Both the position numbers and the translations under genes were made by a program. From the NCBI GenBank assembly GCA_030765535.1, contig JAVCCH010000178.1, positions 1-45,857 on the forward strand: a stretch of DNA of 45,857 nt, in the 5' to 3' direction. Each line of letters opens with the position of its first letter. The first letter of the stretch is position 1. Below the pieces are notes generated by a model, which ran no database searches, was not told the DNA's origin, and saw nothing but the letters and a program-made list of their open reading frames with translations. The DNA comes from Candidatus Tenebribacter davisii (GTDB lineage Bacteria; Cloacimonadota; Cloacimonadia; Cloacimonadales; TCS61). Shown here piece after piece: positions 8,471-16,117 of this stretch.

Positions 8471-9907
8471 CTATTTATATGATAGTTTATTTTTATACTT
8501 GCTAAAAAGACCGTAGCTTACTAAACCCAGAGAAGTTGCTAGAATTCCCATATAGAGTTCATCCACATTTTGCCAGAATCCAGGCAGCGTAATATTTCTC
8601 CAAATACTTACCGTGATAATTCCTAAAATGCTGGCAAAAACAAACTGCTTATCTTTGATCTTTCCAGGGAAAATGTATCCATATAGAACTGGAAGCAGCA
8701 GGCAACTGGCAGAATAACTACCCAGAGTTTTCCAGACTGCTTTAATATTACCATCAAATACAATTCCCAATAAAATTGCTAATATTCCCACAAAAATAAT
8801 TCCTAAATGATAAAGTGATATTTTCCCCTTCCATTTTTTAGGCATCATATCATAGGAAACAGTAGTGCCGGCAATGAATAGATAAGAATCTAATGTAGAT
8901 AGTATTGTTGCCAGAATTCCTGCCAGGACCAGACCTCGTATTCCATTTGGAAGGATTTGAAGTGCATAGATCAGATATGCTTTATCGGAAGCTGCTTCTG
9001 GGATTACGGCTCTAGCATACATGGCACCTGCTGTTGTGCAGATATCAAAAAGGATCCAGATAGCGGTAGAGATGAGAATTCCTTTTTTGGCAATCTTCGT
9101 ACTTTTAGCAGCAAAAACTCTCTGATAAAAATTGGGATCTACTAAAGTAGAAAGTGCTATAAATCCCCAAACTAGTGTTGTGGCAATTCCCTCTCCTCCG
9201 GTAAGTGTAAAATGACCGGCAGGGAGATTTGCTTTTAAAAAACTGATCCCGCCAAATAATTTATAGGAAAATAATAAAATTAGAAATACACCCAGACACA
9301 TTACAAAGAACTGGATAATATCAGAAAAAACAACAGCTCTAAATCCACCATAAAGTGTGTAAAGAACTACTACCGTTACACCTATTATCATGCTTAACAG
9401 AAATGTAATTCCAAATAAAGCTTGGATAAGAAGACCTAGACTTATCACATAGGCAATAGGCAGAACATTGAAAAAATTGAAAACCGCGCTTAATTTTCCG
9501 GCTTTTGGCCCGAACATCTGCTCGATCAGGTCTGGTAAAGTTACAGCTTTATATTTTGCTACTTTATGGGTGATGAAGAAGGCAAATAGAATATAAGAAA
9601 TATACCAGAAGACACCTTGAGTTATAAAATTAAAGATCCCTTGTTCAAAAGCAATTTTGGTAACACCAAAGATCCCACCATACCAGGTTGCAACCAGTGT
9701 AGCAACGAACATCGGTAAGGTAAGTTGTCTTCCCATTAGCAATAGATCTAAAAATCGAGCTTCTTTGTTCTCTGAAACCCCTTTTTTCTTCTTTAAATAT
9801 TGTCCGTAGATTACTGATATAAATGTTAAAAGTAAAATTCCAAAAAAAACGATCCAATCCAATCTACTCAAAATTGTCTTGTAATCTATTGTTAAATCAA
9901 ATTCCAA
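8471..9907 (-). CDS. Sodium:solute symporter (SSS family), likely thiamine or precursor uptake
   Basis: About 478 residues with 12-13 hydrophobic segments typical of the SSS (PF00474) fold. Family features include the segment around MFVATLVATWYGG in helix 1-2, VVLYTLYGGFRAVVFSDIIQF, and the helix-8 region GLVLAGILATILSTLDSYL, where serines near the sodium site occur. The protein would import a solute with Na+ across the inner membrane. A TPP riboswitch directly overlaps its translation start, which points to thiamine, a thiamine phosphate, or a pyrimidine or thiazole precursor. Other SSS-family proteins under THI-box control (called ThiV) are known. The start is placed at TTG 9907, six bases after AAGGAG; the ATG at 9928 lies inside the aptamer and has no ribosome binding site. 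Confidence 0.9.
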   Translation of the reverse strand: MEFDLTIDYKTILSRLDWIVFFGILLLTFISVIYGQYLKKKKGVSENKEARFLDLLLMGRQLTLPMFVATLVATWYGGIFGVTKIAFEQGIFNFITQGVFWYISYILFAFFITHKVAKYKAVTLPDLIEQMFGPKAGKLSAVFNFFNVLPIAYVISLGLLIQALFGITFLLSMIIGVTVVVLYTLYGGFRAVVFSDIIQFFVMCLGVFLILLFSYKLFGGISFLKANLPAGHFTLTGGEGIATTLVWGFIALSTLVDPNFYQRVFAAKSTKIAKKGILISTAIWILFDICTTAGAMYARAVIPEAASDKAYLIYALQILPNGIRGLVLAGILATILSTLDSYLFIAGTTVSYDMMPKKWKGKISLYHLGIIFVGILAILLGIVFDGNIKAVWKTLGSYSASCLLLPVLYGYIFPGKIKDKQFVFASILGIITVSIWRNITLPGFWQNVDELYMGILATSLGLVSYGLFSKYKNKLSYK

Positions 9908-9997
9908 ATTCAACTCCTTGTTCGGCATTATCCGAAAAGTCAGAGGGTTTAAGTGATATTCACTTCTCAGCCAATAGTTTTGGCTCCCCTGTTATTT
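9908..9997 (-). promoter_or_regulatory. TPP riboswitch (THI box) controlling the symporter operon
   Basis: Read leftward: CAGGGGAGCC, a P3 hairpin GCCAA/TTGGC, the invariant CTGAGA, an optional P3a hairpin AAGTGA/TCACTT, AACCC, then CTCTGA and CGGATAATGCCG. These are the conserved blocks of the TPP aptamer in the correct order. The closing P4 strand GGAG is part of AAGGAG (9914-9919), the symporter's only good ribosome binding site. TPP binding would therefore hide it, giving translational control. I see no terminator between aptamer and gene. Confidence 0.93.
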
Positions 9998-10120
9998 GAT
10001 TATTAAAATTCAGTTTCAAAGTTTATAAGTCAAATTATTTCTAATATTTGAGAAAGTCTTTGACATTCAAATCGTTCCTTTTTTTTTCAATTTGTAGTTA
10101 GTTCTTTATAATTATTGCTG

Positions 10121-10208
10121 TCAATGGGGTGCTGTTTGTTATTAGGCAAACGGTTGAGAACATACCCTTGAACCTGATCCGGATAATGCCGGCGTAGGAA
10201 ACTGAAAA
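10121..10208 (+). promoter_or_regulatory. TPP riboswitch (THI box) controlling the TonB-dependent receptor
   Basis: The conserved blocks appear in order: GGGGTGC, a P3 hairpin GTTTG/CAAAC, GGTTGAGA (TGAGA core), ACCCTTGAACCTGATCC, GGATAATGCCGGCG and GTAGGAAACTGA. This is close to the textbook consensus. A rho-independent terminator follows within ten bases, so control is probably by transcription termination when TPP is bound. It lies about 125 bases from the oppositely oriented TPP riboswitch of the symporter operon. Confidence 0.97.
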
Positions 10209-10216
10209 TAGATTAT

Positions 10217-10258
10217 AAAACACAATTCGGTTTTTTACCGGGTTGTGTTTTTTGTTTT
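10217..10258 (+). terminator. Riboswitch expression-platform terminator
   Basis: A 15-bp stem (10217-10231 with 10237-10251, two G-U pairs) with a T5 loop is followed by a T-rich tail. It lies between the TPP aptamer and the receptor start at 10288, the classic position for a riboswitch-controlled terminator. Confidence 0.92.
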
Positions 10259-10287
10259 TAATAATAAATTTTATAGAAGGGAAGAAT

Positions 10288-12726
10288 ATGAAAAAGTTTA
10301 GTTTTATCTTAATAAGTTTAGTTGTAATTGTAAGTTCTATGTTTGCAGAGCAGTTAGCAGGAAAGATCACAGATGCACAAACTGGAAAACCGATCGCTCA
10401 AGTTAGCGTGTATGTGGAAACGATGAATATATCTGCTGTTTCTGATGCAAAAGGTGAGTATAAGATGAACTTCATCAAGCCGGCAAATTTTGAGATATTC
10501 TTTGAGCGAATAGGTTATGAGAAGAAAGCTATTATCCATAATCCGTTTGATTCTGCTATTTTGAATGTGCAGCTGACAAGAGATCCCAAACATATTTCCG
10601 GAATAAAAATATCAGCTACAAAAGCGAAAGAACGTGAAACACCTGTTACCTTTACAAATATTACCCAGAATGATGTTCTGCAAAATAATTTTGGTCAGGA
10701 AATTCCATTATTGATGGAAGATGTCCCGGGGGTTTATGCCTATTCGGATGCTGGTGGATTAGTAGGGAATACACATCTTACAATTCGTGGTTTTGATCAG
10801 AAAAGAATAGGTGTGATGATCAATGGTATTCCGCTTAACGATCCTGAAGATCACAATGTATATTGGGTAAATATGCCCGATTTTGCTGAAAGTACATCCG
10901 ATATACAATTCCAGCGGGGTGTGGGTAGTTCACTTTACGGGATTTCAACTTTTGGTGGCTCACTGAATATGCAGACACAATCTTTTGTTAAGAAAAATAG
11001 AACAGAGTTCTTTTCCGCATTCGGTAGTTATAATACGTATAAAGTCGGCTTAAAAACAGCACAGAAGTTTGGGAAATACAGTACAAATATCCGATTTTCC
11101 CAGGTTGCTTCCGATGGATACAGAGATAACTCAGCTTCTAATCTCTGGTCTATTTTCACAAATGTTTCCAGACAGGGAGAACGATCAATGACAGAGCTAA
11201 ATTTCTATACCGGACATGAACTTACTCATGCTGCCTGGGAAGCTTCAGGAGATTGGGAACTGGAAGAGAACCATCAACATAATCCATATACATACGACAA
11301 TTATGTAGATGATTTTTCCCAACCGCATTTTGAATTGCATCACAGTTATTTCTTAAATGATAATTCAGAAGTTAATAACTCAATTTTCTATATTCACGGC
11401 AACGGTTTTTATGAACAATATAAAGAAGATCGTAATCTTTGGGAACACGGTCTGGTTGATGTTGATATTGATGAAGAGGCTGATATCATTCGCCAAAAGT
11501 GGATTACTAAAAATCACTATGGCTGGGTTTCTCAGTACAATTTACGTCACCGGAAAGGAACCTTTACTGCAGGAACTTATCTGAGCGGATTCAATAGTGA
11601 TCATTGGGGAGAGATAAAAGAGGTGATTGGTGTTGATACGCTTGATTATGTAAGCGGTCAGGATTACTATAATTACATTGGAGAAAAACAATATTTAACT
11701 GCTTACCTAAATGAAACTTATAAACCAGTAAATAATCTTTCAATTATGGTTAATTTATATTTACAGCATATTAATTATAACTTTGAACAATTGGAAGCTG
11801 GTAATTATTTCGGAGAAAATCTGAATGCTTATGAAGTGGATTACAATTTTTTTAATCCACGCTTTGGTGCTAATTATAATGTGAATGAAAGTTTGAATAT
11901 TTACGGAAATTTTTCTATCTCACAGAGAGAACCTACGGACAGTGAACTCTATGACACCTGGGATGGACCTGATGATCTAGGTGTAGCACCTCTTTTTGCT
12001 GTTGCAGATACAGTTTATAATGATGATGGTGATATCGAGAAGATCAATTGGAGTGACCCGTATGTGAAAGAAGAGAAATTACATGATATTGAATTTGGGG
12101 TGGGATATTCCAAGGGATTGGTTGATCTCGATATAAATGGATATTGGATGAATTTCACCGACGAGATAGTTGCTTATGGAGGAGTTGATGATGAAGGAAG
12201 TCCAATTAGAGGAAATGCTGATAAAACTGTTCATCGTGGTTTGGAACTATCCGCAAAAGTGATATTACCTGCCAACTTGAAATTATCCGCTAACTTTAGT
12301 TATAGTGATAACTATTTTGAAAAATTTATTATGAAAGATTGGTCCGGAGATATAGATCTTTCCGGAAACACTATTGCCGGATTCCCGGATATTGTCAGCA
12401 ATGGTAAGCTTATCTATAGCTTAGAACATTTCAATATTTTTACTCAACTTCAGTATGTAGGGAAACAATACTTGGATAATACTGAAAATGAGGATCGCAT
12501 AATTGATCCATTTAGCATTGTTAATATGGGAGCTGTTGTTAACATCACAAAATTATTTGATAAATTTGATTTGCAATTGAACCTGAAAGCAAATAATATT
12601 TTAGATAAAGAATATGAAACTGCCGGTTATTATGATCCCTGGGGTGGAGAGGACTGGACTGGAGCAAACTATTACTGGCCTGCTGCAGGAAGGAATTTTG
12701 TAGCTGGTTTGAGGGTTGGATTTTAG
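10288..12726 (+). CDS. TonB-dependent outer-membrane receptor, likely thiamine uptake
   Basis: 812 residues. A signal peptide spans residues 1 to about 20 (ends MFAEQ). A carboxypeptidase-regulatory-like domain follows (about 22-105, GKITDAQTGKPIAQVSV). The plug domain is about 130-235, with VPGVYAYSDAGG, LTIRGFDQKRIGVMINGIPL and QRGVGSSLYGISTFGGSL. The remainder is a beta-barrel ending in an aromatic residue (GLRVGF). It would import a ligand across the outer membrane using TonB energy. The TPP riboswitch upstream indicates thiamine or a derivative; THI-box-controlled TonB receptors are known in Bacteroidetes. The start at 10288 follows GAAGGGAAGAAT and begins the signal peptide; the longer frame from 10243 begins inside the terminator stem. 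Confidence 0.95.
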   Translation: MKKFSFILISLVVIVSSMFAEQLAGKITDAQTGKPIAQVSVYVETMNISAVSDAKGEYKMNFIKPANFEIFFERIGYEKKAIIHNPFDSAILNVQLTRDPKHISGIKISATKAKERETPVTFTNITQNDVLQNNFGQEIPLLMEDVPGVYAYSDAGGLVGNTHLTIRGFDQKRIGVMINGIPLNDPEDHNVYWVNMPDFAESTSDIQFQRGVGSSLYGISTFGGSLNMQTQSFVKKNRTEFFSAFGSYNTYKVGLKTAQKFGKYSTNIRFSQVASDGYRDNSASNLWSIFTNVSRQGERSMTELNFYTGHELTHAAWEASGDWELEENHQHNPYTYDNYVDDFSQPHFELHHSYFLNDNSEVNNSIFYIHGNGFYEQYKEDRNLWEHGLVDVDIDEEADIIRQKWITKNHYGWVSQYNLRHRKGTFTAGTYLSGFNSDHWGEIKEVIGVDTLDYVSGQDYYNYIGEKQYLTAYLNETYKPVNNLSIMVNLYLQHINYNFEQLEAGNYFGENLNAYEVDYNFFNPRFGANYNVNESLNIYGNFSISQREPTDSELYDTWDGPDDLGVAPLFAVADTVYNDDGDIEKINWSDPYVKEEKLHDIEFGVGYSKGLVDLDINGYWMNFTDEIVAYGGVDDEGSPIRGNADKTVHRGLELSAKVILPANLKLSANFSYSDNYFEKFIMKDWSGDIDLSGNTIAGFPDIVSNGKLIYSLEHFNIFTQLQYVGKQYLDNTENEDRIIDPFSIVNMGAVVNITKLFDKFDLQLNLKANNILDKEYETAGYYDPWGGEDWTGANYYWPAAGRNFVAGLRVGF

Positions 12727-12765
12727 TGCGGTAAGCGTGTAAGTATATAAGCGGATAAGCGTAGG

Positions 12766-12792
12766 GGCAGATCGTTGATCTGCCTTTTTTTT
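12766..12792 (+). terminator. Intrinsic terminator after the TonB receptor gene
   Basis: The stem GGCAGATC/GATCTGCC (12766-12773 with 12777-12784), loop GTT, is followed by eight T. The T run reaches the stop codon of the convergent acetyltransferase gene. The preceding 40 bases contain three copies of TAAGCG. Confidence 0.93.
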
Positions 12793-13549
12793 ATAATTCT
12801 TTCTTCAAGATATTCTTGAATCTAGTAGCGCTCAGATAATGATCTTCCAAAAGTTTGCCGTTGTGTAAGAGACTAAAAGTACCAAACCCGGAAGGAGAAT
12901 TTTTTGCATCCTTGCTTGAATTCAATTTTGTGATAGTTAATGTAACATTATTCTCTGTTGCAACTTCCTGCAGAGCTTCTACAGATTTATGATGCCAAGG
13001 ACATTGATCTGCGTAGAGTAGATGCCAGCCTTGATATTTTTCACGATTCTTTGTCCAATCAATAAGTTTTGGATCTTCAACTGTAAGGTTGAACTTCTTT
13101 ACCATCAATTCAAAACGTTCTAGTTTATCAGTTTGGGTAAATCCGTTCTTCTCAAATAATCTTTTATCAGCGATAAAAGTTCCTTTGCTGGTCATCGTAC
13201 AGATGCCTTTCATTTTAAGCTTTTTCGCTTCTTCTTCGCAGGCTTTTATCAGTAATGATTCATTACCAATATTTTTGTCTTTCTTGCTGTACATGAATAA
13301 ACACTGGATGAACATAAATCCTTGTGCTTCAATTGGACGCCAGGCATATTCAGACGGAACGAATTCAATGTATCCGATCTGTTTCCCAGCTTTATTCACC
13401 ATGATCTTGATCCTCAAACCTTCGGTGTAAGATTTTTTAAACCATTCTTTTTTCATCTCAAATTCTTTAGACTTAATGTTTTTAACGCAGAAGAATCCAT
13501 GTTCATTTACATTTTCTGGAGTTACATCTACAAATTTTAGATTATTCAT
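12791..13549 (-). CDS. YoaP-type GNAT acetyltransferase
   Basis: 252 residues, about the length of Bacillus YoaP (251). The N-terminal half is a GNAT fold: IGYIEFVPSEYAWRP is a substrate-side strand, GNESLLIKACEEEAKK replaces the acetyl-CoA loop, and RLFEKNGFTQTD matches the usual 'FYEKxGF' end. The C-terminal part (about 165-252) is the YoaP domain, which has a thioredoxin-like look with DQCPWHHKSVEAL in place of a CxxC active site. The acyl acceptor is unknown. The gene stands alone: convergent with the receptor and separated from birA by about 67 bases that hold a 9-mer repeat. Confidence 0.85.
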   Translation of the reverse strand: MNNLKFVDVTPENVNEHGFFCVKNIKSKEFEMKKEWFKKSYTEGLRIKIMVNKAGKQIGYIEFVPSEYAWRPIEAQGFMFIQCLFMYSKKDKNIGNESLLIKACEEEAKKLKMKGICTMTSKGTFIADKRLFEKNGFTQTDKLERFELMVKKFNLTVEDPKLIDWTKNREKYQGWHLLYADQCPWHHKSVEALQEVATENNVTLTITKLNSSKDAKNSPSGFGTFSLLHNGKLLEDHYLSATRFKNILKKEL

Positions 13550-13583
13550 TTGGTATCTCTTTTCTATGTCCTTTTTGTTAAAA

Positions 13584-13610
13584 AATCCTGTTAATCCTGT
13601 TGATCATGTC
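13584..13610. repeat. Tandem 9-mer intergenic repeat
   Basis: Two exact copies of AATCCTGTT (13584-13592, 13593-13601) are followed by a degenerate third, GATCATGTC. It lies between birA and the acetyltransferase gene. The unit looks like a class of short dispersed repeats (CAGGATTAACAGGATT type) that I recall from several bacterial genomes. Confidence 0.6.
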
Positions 13611-13615
13611 GAAAA

Positions 13616-14359
13616 TTATTCTGTCCAACTAATTACAGAACCAGCATAGAATGGTTGGATCATACCGGGTTTTAGTTCAATGAGTAAGGCGCCGTTTTTA
13701 TCAAGCCCTTTAGCTTTACCTTTAAATATTTTATAATCGGTATCAAGTTCGATCTGAAGTCCTTTCAGTAAAGAGTGTTTATTAAAGTATTTTATATCCA
13801 GTTCTTCTTCAACAAACCCGGGAAGTTCTGAGGCAAAATTATCCAAAAAACTTAATAATAATTTATTGTTATCAATTGGTTTTTTTAATTCGATTTGTAA
13901 TGAAGTTGCACTAGTTTTTAGCTCATCATCAAATTGTTCTATGTTTGTATTTATACCGATCCCGATAAGATGATATTTTCTGTTGCTGAGGTGACTGGAA
14001 AGGATACCACAGATTTTTTTATCATTTAAGTAAATATCATTCGGCCATTTGATCTTTAAATTCTGGGAGATCGAGGGAAATAATTCAACAAAAATTTTAT
14101 GTAAGCAGATTCCTGTAAAGATCGTAATATTAGATTTGAAGCTGAATCCGTAAAGTGCCTGTGTTAACCACAAACCACCTTTTGGTGATATCCATGAGTT
14201 TTTGCCACGTCCTCTGCCGGAAGTTTGTTCATCGGCAAGACAGAGGAAATTACCCTGAGCAGAATTGGATTTAATAAGAGATTCTGCTTTAGAAGAGGTG
14301 CTTCCTACTTTTTTAAAATATATAACTTCATCAAATAATGGATGTTGGAAATCTTTCAT
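13616..14359 (-). CDS. birA: Biotin--[acetyl-CoA-carboxylase] ligase
   Basis: Attaches biotin to the carrier domain of biotin-dependent carboxylases via biotinyl-AMP. 247 residues: catalytic domain plus the C-terminal SH3-like domain, without the N-terminal DNA-binding helix-turn-helix found in repressor-type BirA, so it is probably only an enzyme. Key motifs are STSSKAE near 20, GRGRGKNSW near 49-57, KWPNDIYLNDKKICGIL near 104 and GIGINTN. The start overlaps the queA stop by four bases (ATGA), placing it last in the leftward six-gene operon that starts with coaBC. Confidence 0.94.
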   Translation of the reverse strand: MKDFQHPLFDEVIYFKKVGSTSSKAESLIKSNSAQGNFLCLADEQTSGRGRGKNSWISPKGGLWLTQALYGFSFKSNITIFTGICLHKIFVELFPSISQNLKIKWPNDIYLNDKKICGILSSHLSNRKYHLIGIGINTNIEQFDDELKTSATSLQIELKKPIDNNKLLLSFLDNFASELPGFVEEELDIKYFNKHSLLKGLQIELDTDYKIFKGKAKGLDKNGALLIELKPGMIQPFYAGSVISWTE

Positions 14360-15396
14360 ATTATTAACATCGCATCACCATAACTGAAGAATCTGTATTT
14401 CTCCTCAACGGCAATTTTGTATGCATTCATTATATTCTCATAGCCGGCAAAAGTAGAAACCAGCATCATTAAAGTTGATTCAGGCATATGAAAGTTAGTG
14501 ATCAATCCATCAATGATTTGAATTTCTTTTCCAGGATACAGAAATATCTTTGTCCAATGTGAACCGCTTTCCAAATGGCCGTTTTCAGCAAAACTTTCTA
14601 ATGTACGGGTTGTAGTTGTTCCTACTGCGATAATCCGCCTACCTTCTTTCTTTGCCTTATTTATCTTTGCAGCGACTTCTTCCGAAATGCTGCAATGCTC
14701 ACTATGCATTGTATGATCTTTAATATCATCAGTTTTTACAGGTCTAAAGGTACCTAATCCAACGTGCAGAACAACTTCTAATATTTCAATGCCCTTTTCT
14801 CTGATCTGTTGCATAAGTGGTATTGTGAAATGTAATCCGGCAGTTGGTGCTGCTACAGATCCACGTTCCTGGGCATATACTGTCTGATATGTCTCTTTAT
14901 CTTTGTCTGTGGATTCTCTTTTTATATATGGTGGAAGTGGTACATTACCAATATTCTCAAGAATATCCCAAAAATTTTCTTCCCAATAAAATTCAACGAT
15001 CCTGCCACCTTCATCAGCATGATCAATGATCTTTGCTTTGAGGTCTTCATTAAAAATGATCTCAGAGCCGATCTTTAACTTTCGACCCGGCTTTACAAGG
15101 CATTCCCAACGGTTATCAGTTTTTTGTTCCAGAAGAAAAATTTCAACTTTTGCGCCTGTGCTTTTCGTTCCGAATAAACGGGCTGGTATTACTTTCGTTT
15201 TATTTACAACCAATATATCGGTAGGTTTCAGATGATTGATAATATGATTGAATTTATCATGTTGTATCTTCCCTGATGTCCTGTTCAGAACAAGCATCCT
15301 GCTTTCTGAACGTTTATCTTTTGGATGCTGAGCTATAAACTCAGGAGGAAGATGATACCAGTAGCTACTTTTTTTTGTAAGGGATATTTTCTGCAT
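14356..15396 (-). CDS. queA: S-adenosylmethionine:tRNA ribosyltransferase-isomerase
   Basis: Transfers and isomerises the ribosyl group of SAM onto preQ1 at the tRNA wobble position, giving epoxyqueuosine. 346 residues, normal length. Motifs include YHLPPEFIAQHP near the N-terminus, NKTKVIPARL, GSVAAPTAGLHFT and VVLHVGLGTFRPV, all QueA hallmarks. Its 5' end overlaps the DUF3108 gene by 32 bases; I see no better downstream start, because the conserved YHLPPE segment follows within 15 residues. The queuosine-pathway gene queC is found separately at 28793. Confidence 0.97.
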   Translation of the reverse strand: MQKISLTKKSSYWYHLPPEFIAQHPKDKRSESRMLVLNRTSGKIQHDKFNHIINHLKPTDILVVNKTKVIPARLFGTKSTGAKVEIFLLEQKTDNRWECLVKPGRKLKIGSEIIFNEDLKAKIIDHADEGGRIVEFYWEENFWDILENIGNVPLPPYIKRESTDKDKETYQTVYAQERGSVAAPTAGLHFTIPLMQQIREKGIEILEVVLHVGLGTFRPVKTDDIKDHTMHSEHCSISEEVAAKINKAKKEGRRIIAVGTTTTRTLESFAENGHLESGSHWTKIFLYPGKEIQIIDGLITNFHMPESTLMMLVSTFAGYENIMNAYKIAVEEKYRFFSYGDAMLII

Positions 15397-16117
15397 CTTT
15401 TAATATTGCCTTGAAGTTACCAAAAATTATTTTACTGCTCATTTTTACCGGGATTTTATGCTCATCTGCTGTTAACCAGATATAAATTTTTCCAGTCTGT
15501 TTAAATATTGCATCACCTTTTAGAATTGGTTCAACAACAAAACATGTCTTTTTACCAAAGATTGTTTTTATTTTTTCTTTTCTATGAACTACTACGTCAG
15601 CGGGATAATTTCTGCCATCTGCAGTCACATTTATCGTTAATGTATCTCCAATTGTAAAATCCTGCAGACGAAGATAATATAGTGCACTGAGAATATCCTG
15701 GGTGTTCTCAGGGATATCCATTTTCACCTCTTTGAAATTTTTTGTCTTTCTCCCGAATTTTGTATAGATTGTGAAATTTTGTTCTGGATAATAGAAATGA
15801 ATTCTGTATTGACGATATGAACCTTCCTGAAGTTTTTTTGTAAACCTGTGGGAAACCAGATCATTTTTATCCCAGATCGACTCAATTTTATCTCTAACTC
15901 GATAAATATTATCGAAGAAAAAATTTGTTTTTGCCAGGGATTCGATCTTATAACATTCTGTTGAATCCTTATAGGTGTGGGAATTTATTTGGATTGTTGC
16001 TTCACCGGCTCTAATAATACCATATTCTATTCTAAAAGTTAGTTTCTCACCGATCTCAAAAGCTTGTATGATAGTAGATGTCAGGATTATCATTACAAAA
16101 AGAAAAAAAGGTTTCAA
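15365..16117 (-). CDS. Exported DUF3108-family protein
   Basis: 250 residues with an N-terminal signal peptide (about residues 1-19, ending in IIQAFE). The opening EKLTFRIEYGIIRAGEATIQI and the central DILSALYYLRLQ resemble the DUF3108 family, probably periplasmic beta-rich proteins of unknown role. The stop codon region overlaps queA, and the start overlaps the stop of the Omp85-type gene by four bases. Co-expression with that outer-membrane protein suggests a shared envelope role; this is inferred only from the operon. Confidence 0.85.
   Translation of the reverse strand: MKPFFLFVMIILTSTIIQAFEIGEKLTFRIEYGIIRAGEATIQINSHTYKDSTECYKIESLAKTNFFFDNIYRVRDKIESIWDKNDLVSHRFTKKLQEGSYRQYRIHFYYPEQNFTIYTKFGRKTKNFKEVKMDIPENTQDILSALYYLRLQDFTIGDTLTINVTADGRNYPADVVVHRKEKIKTIFGKKTCFVVEPILKGDAIFKQTGKIYIWLTADEHKIPVKMSSKIIFGNFKAILKDAENIPYKKK

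Noticed and set aside
9926-9928. ATG as the symporter start codon
   Set aside because: It is part of the invariant GATAATGCC segment of the TPP aptamer, has no ribosome binding site, and the residues it adds are not hydrophobic or family-like. TTG 9907 after AAGGAG fits better.
12726-12765. Three TAAGCG copies after the receptor gene as a CRISPR-like or regulatory array
   Set aside because: The units are too short and irregularly spaced; probably a small tandem slip near a terminator.
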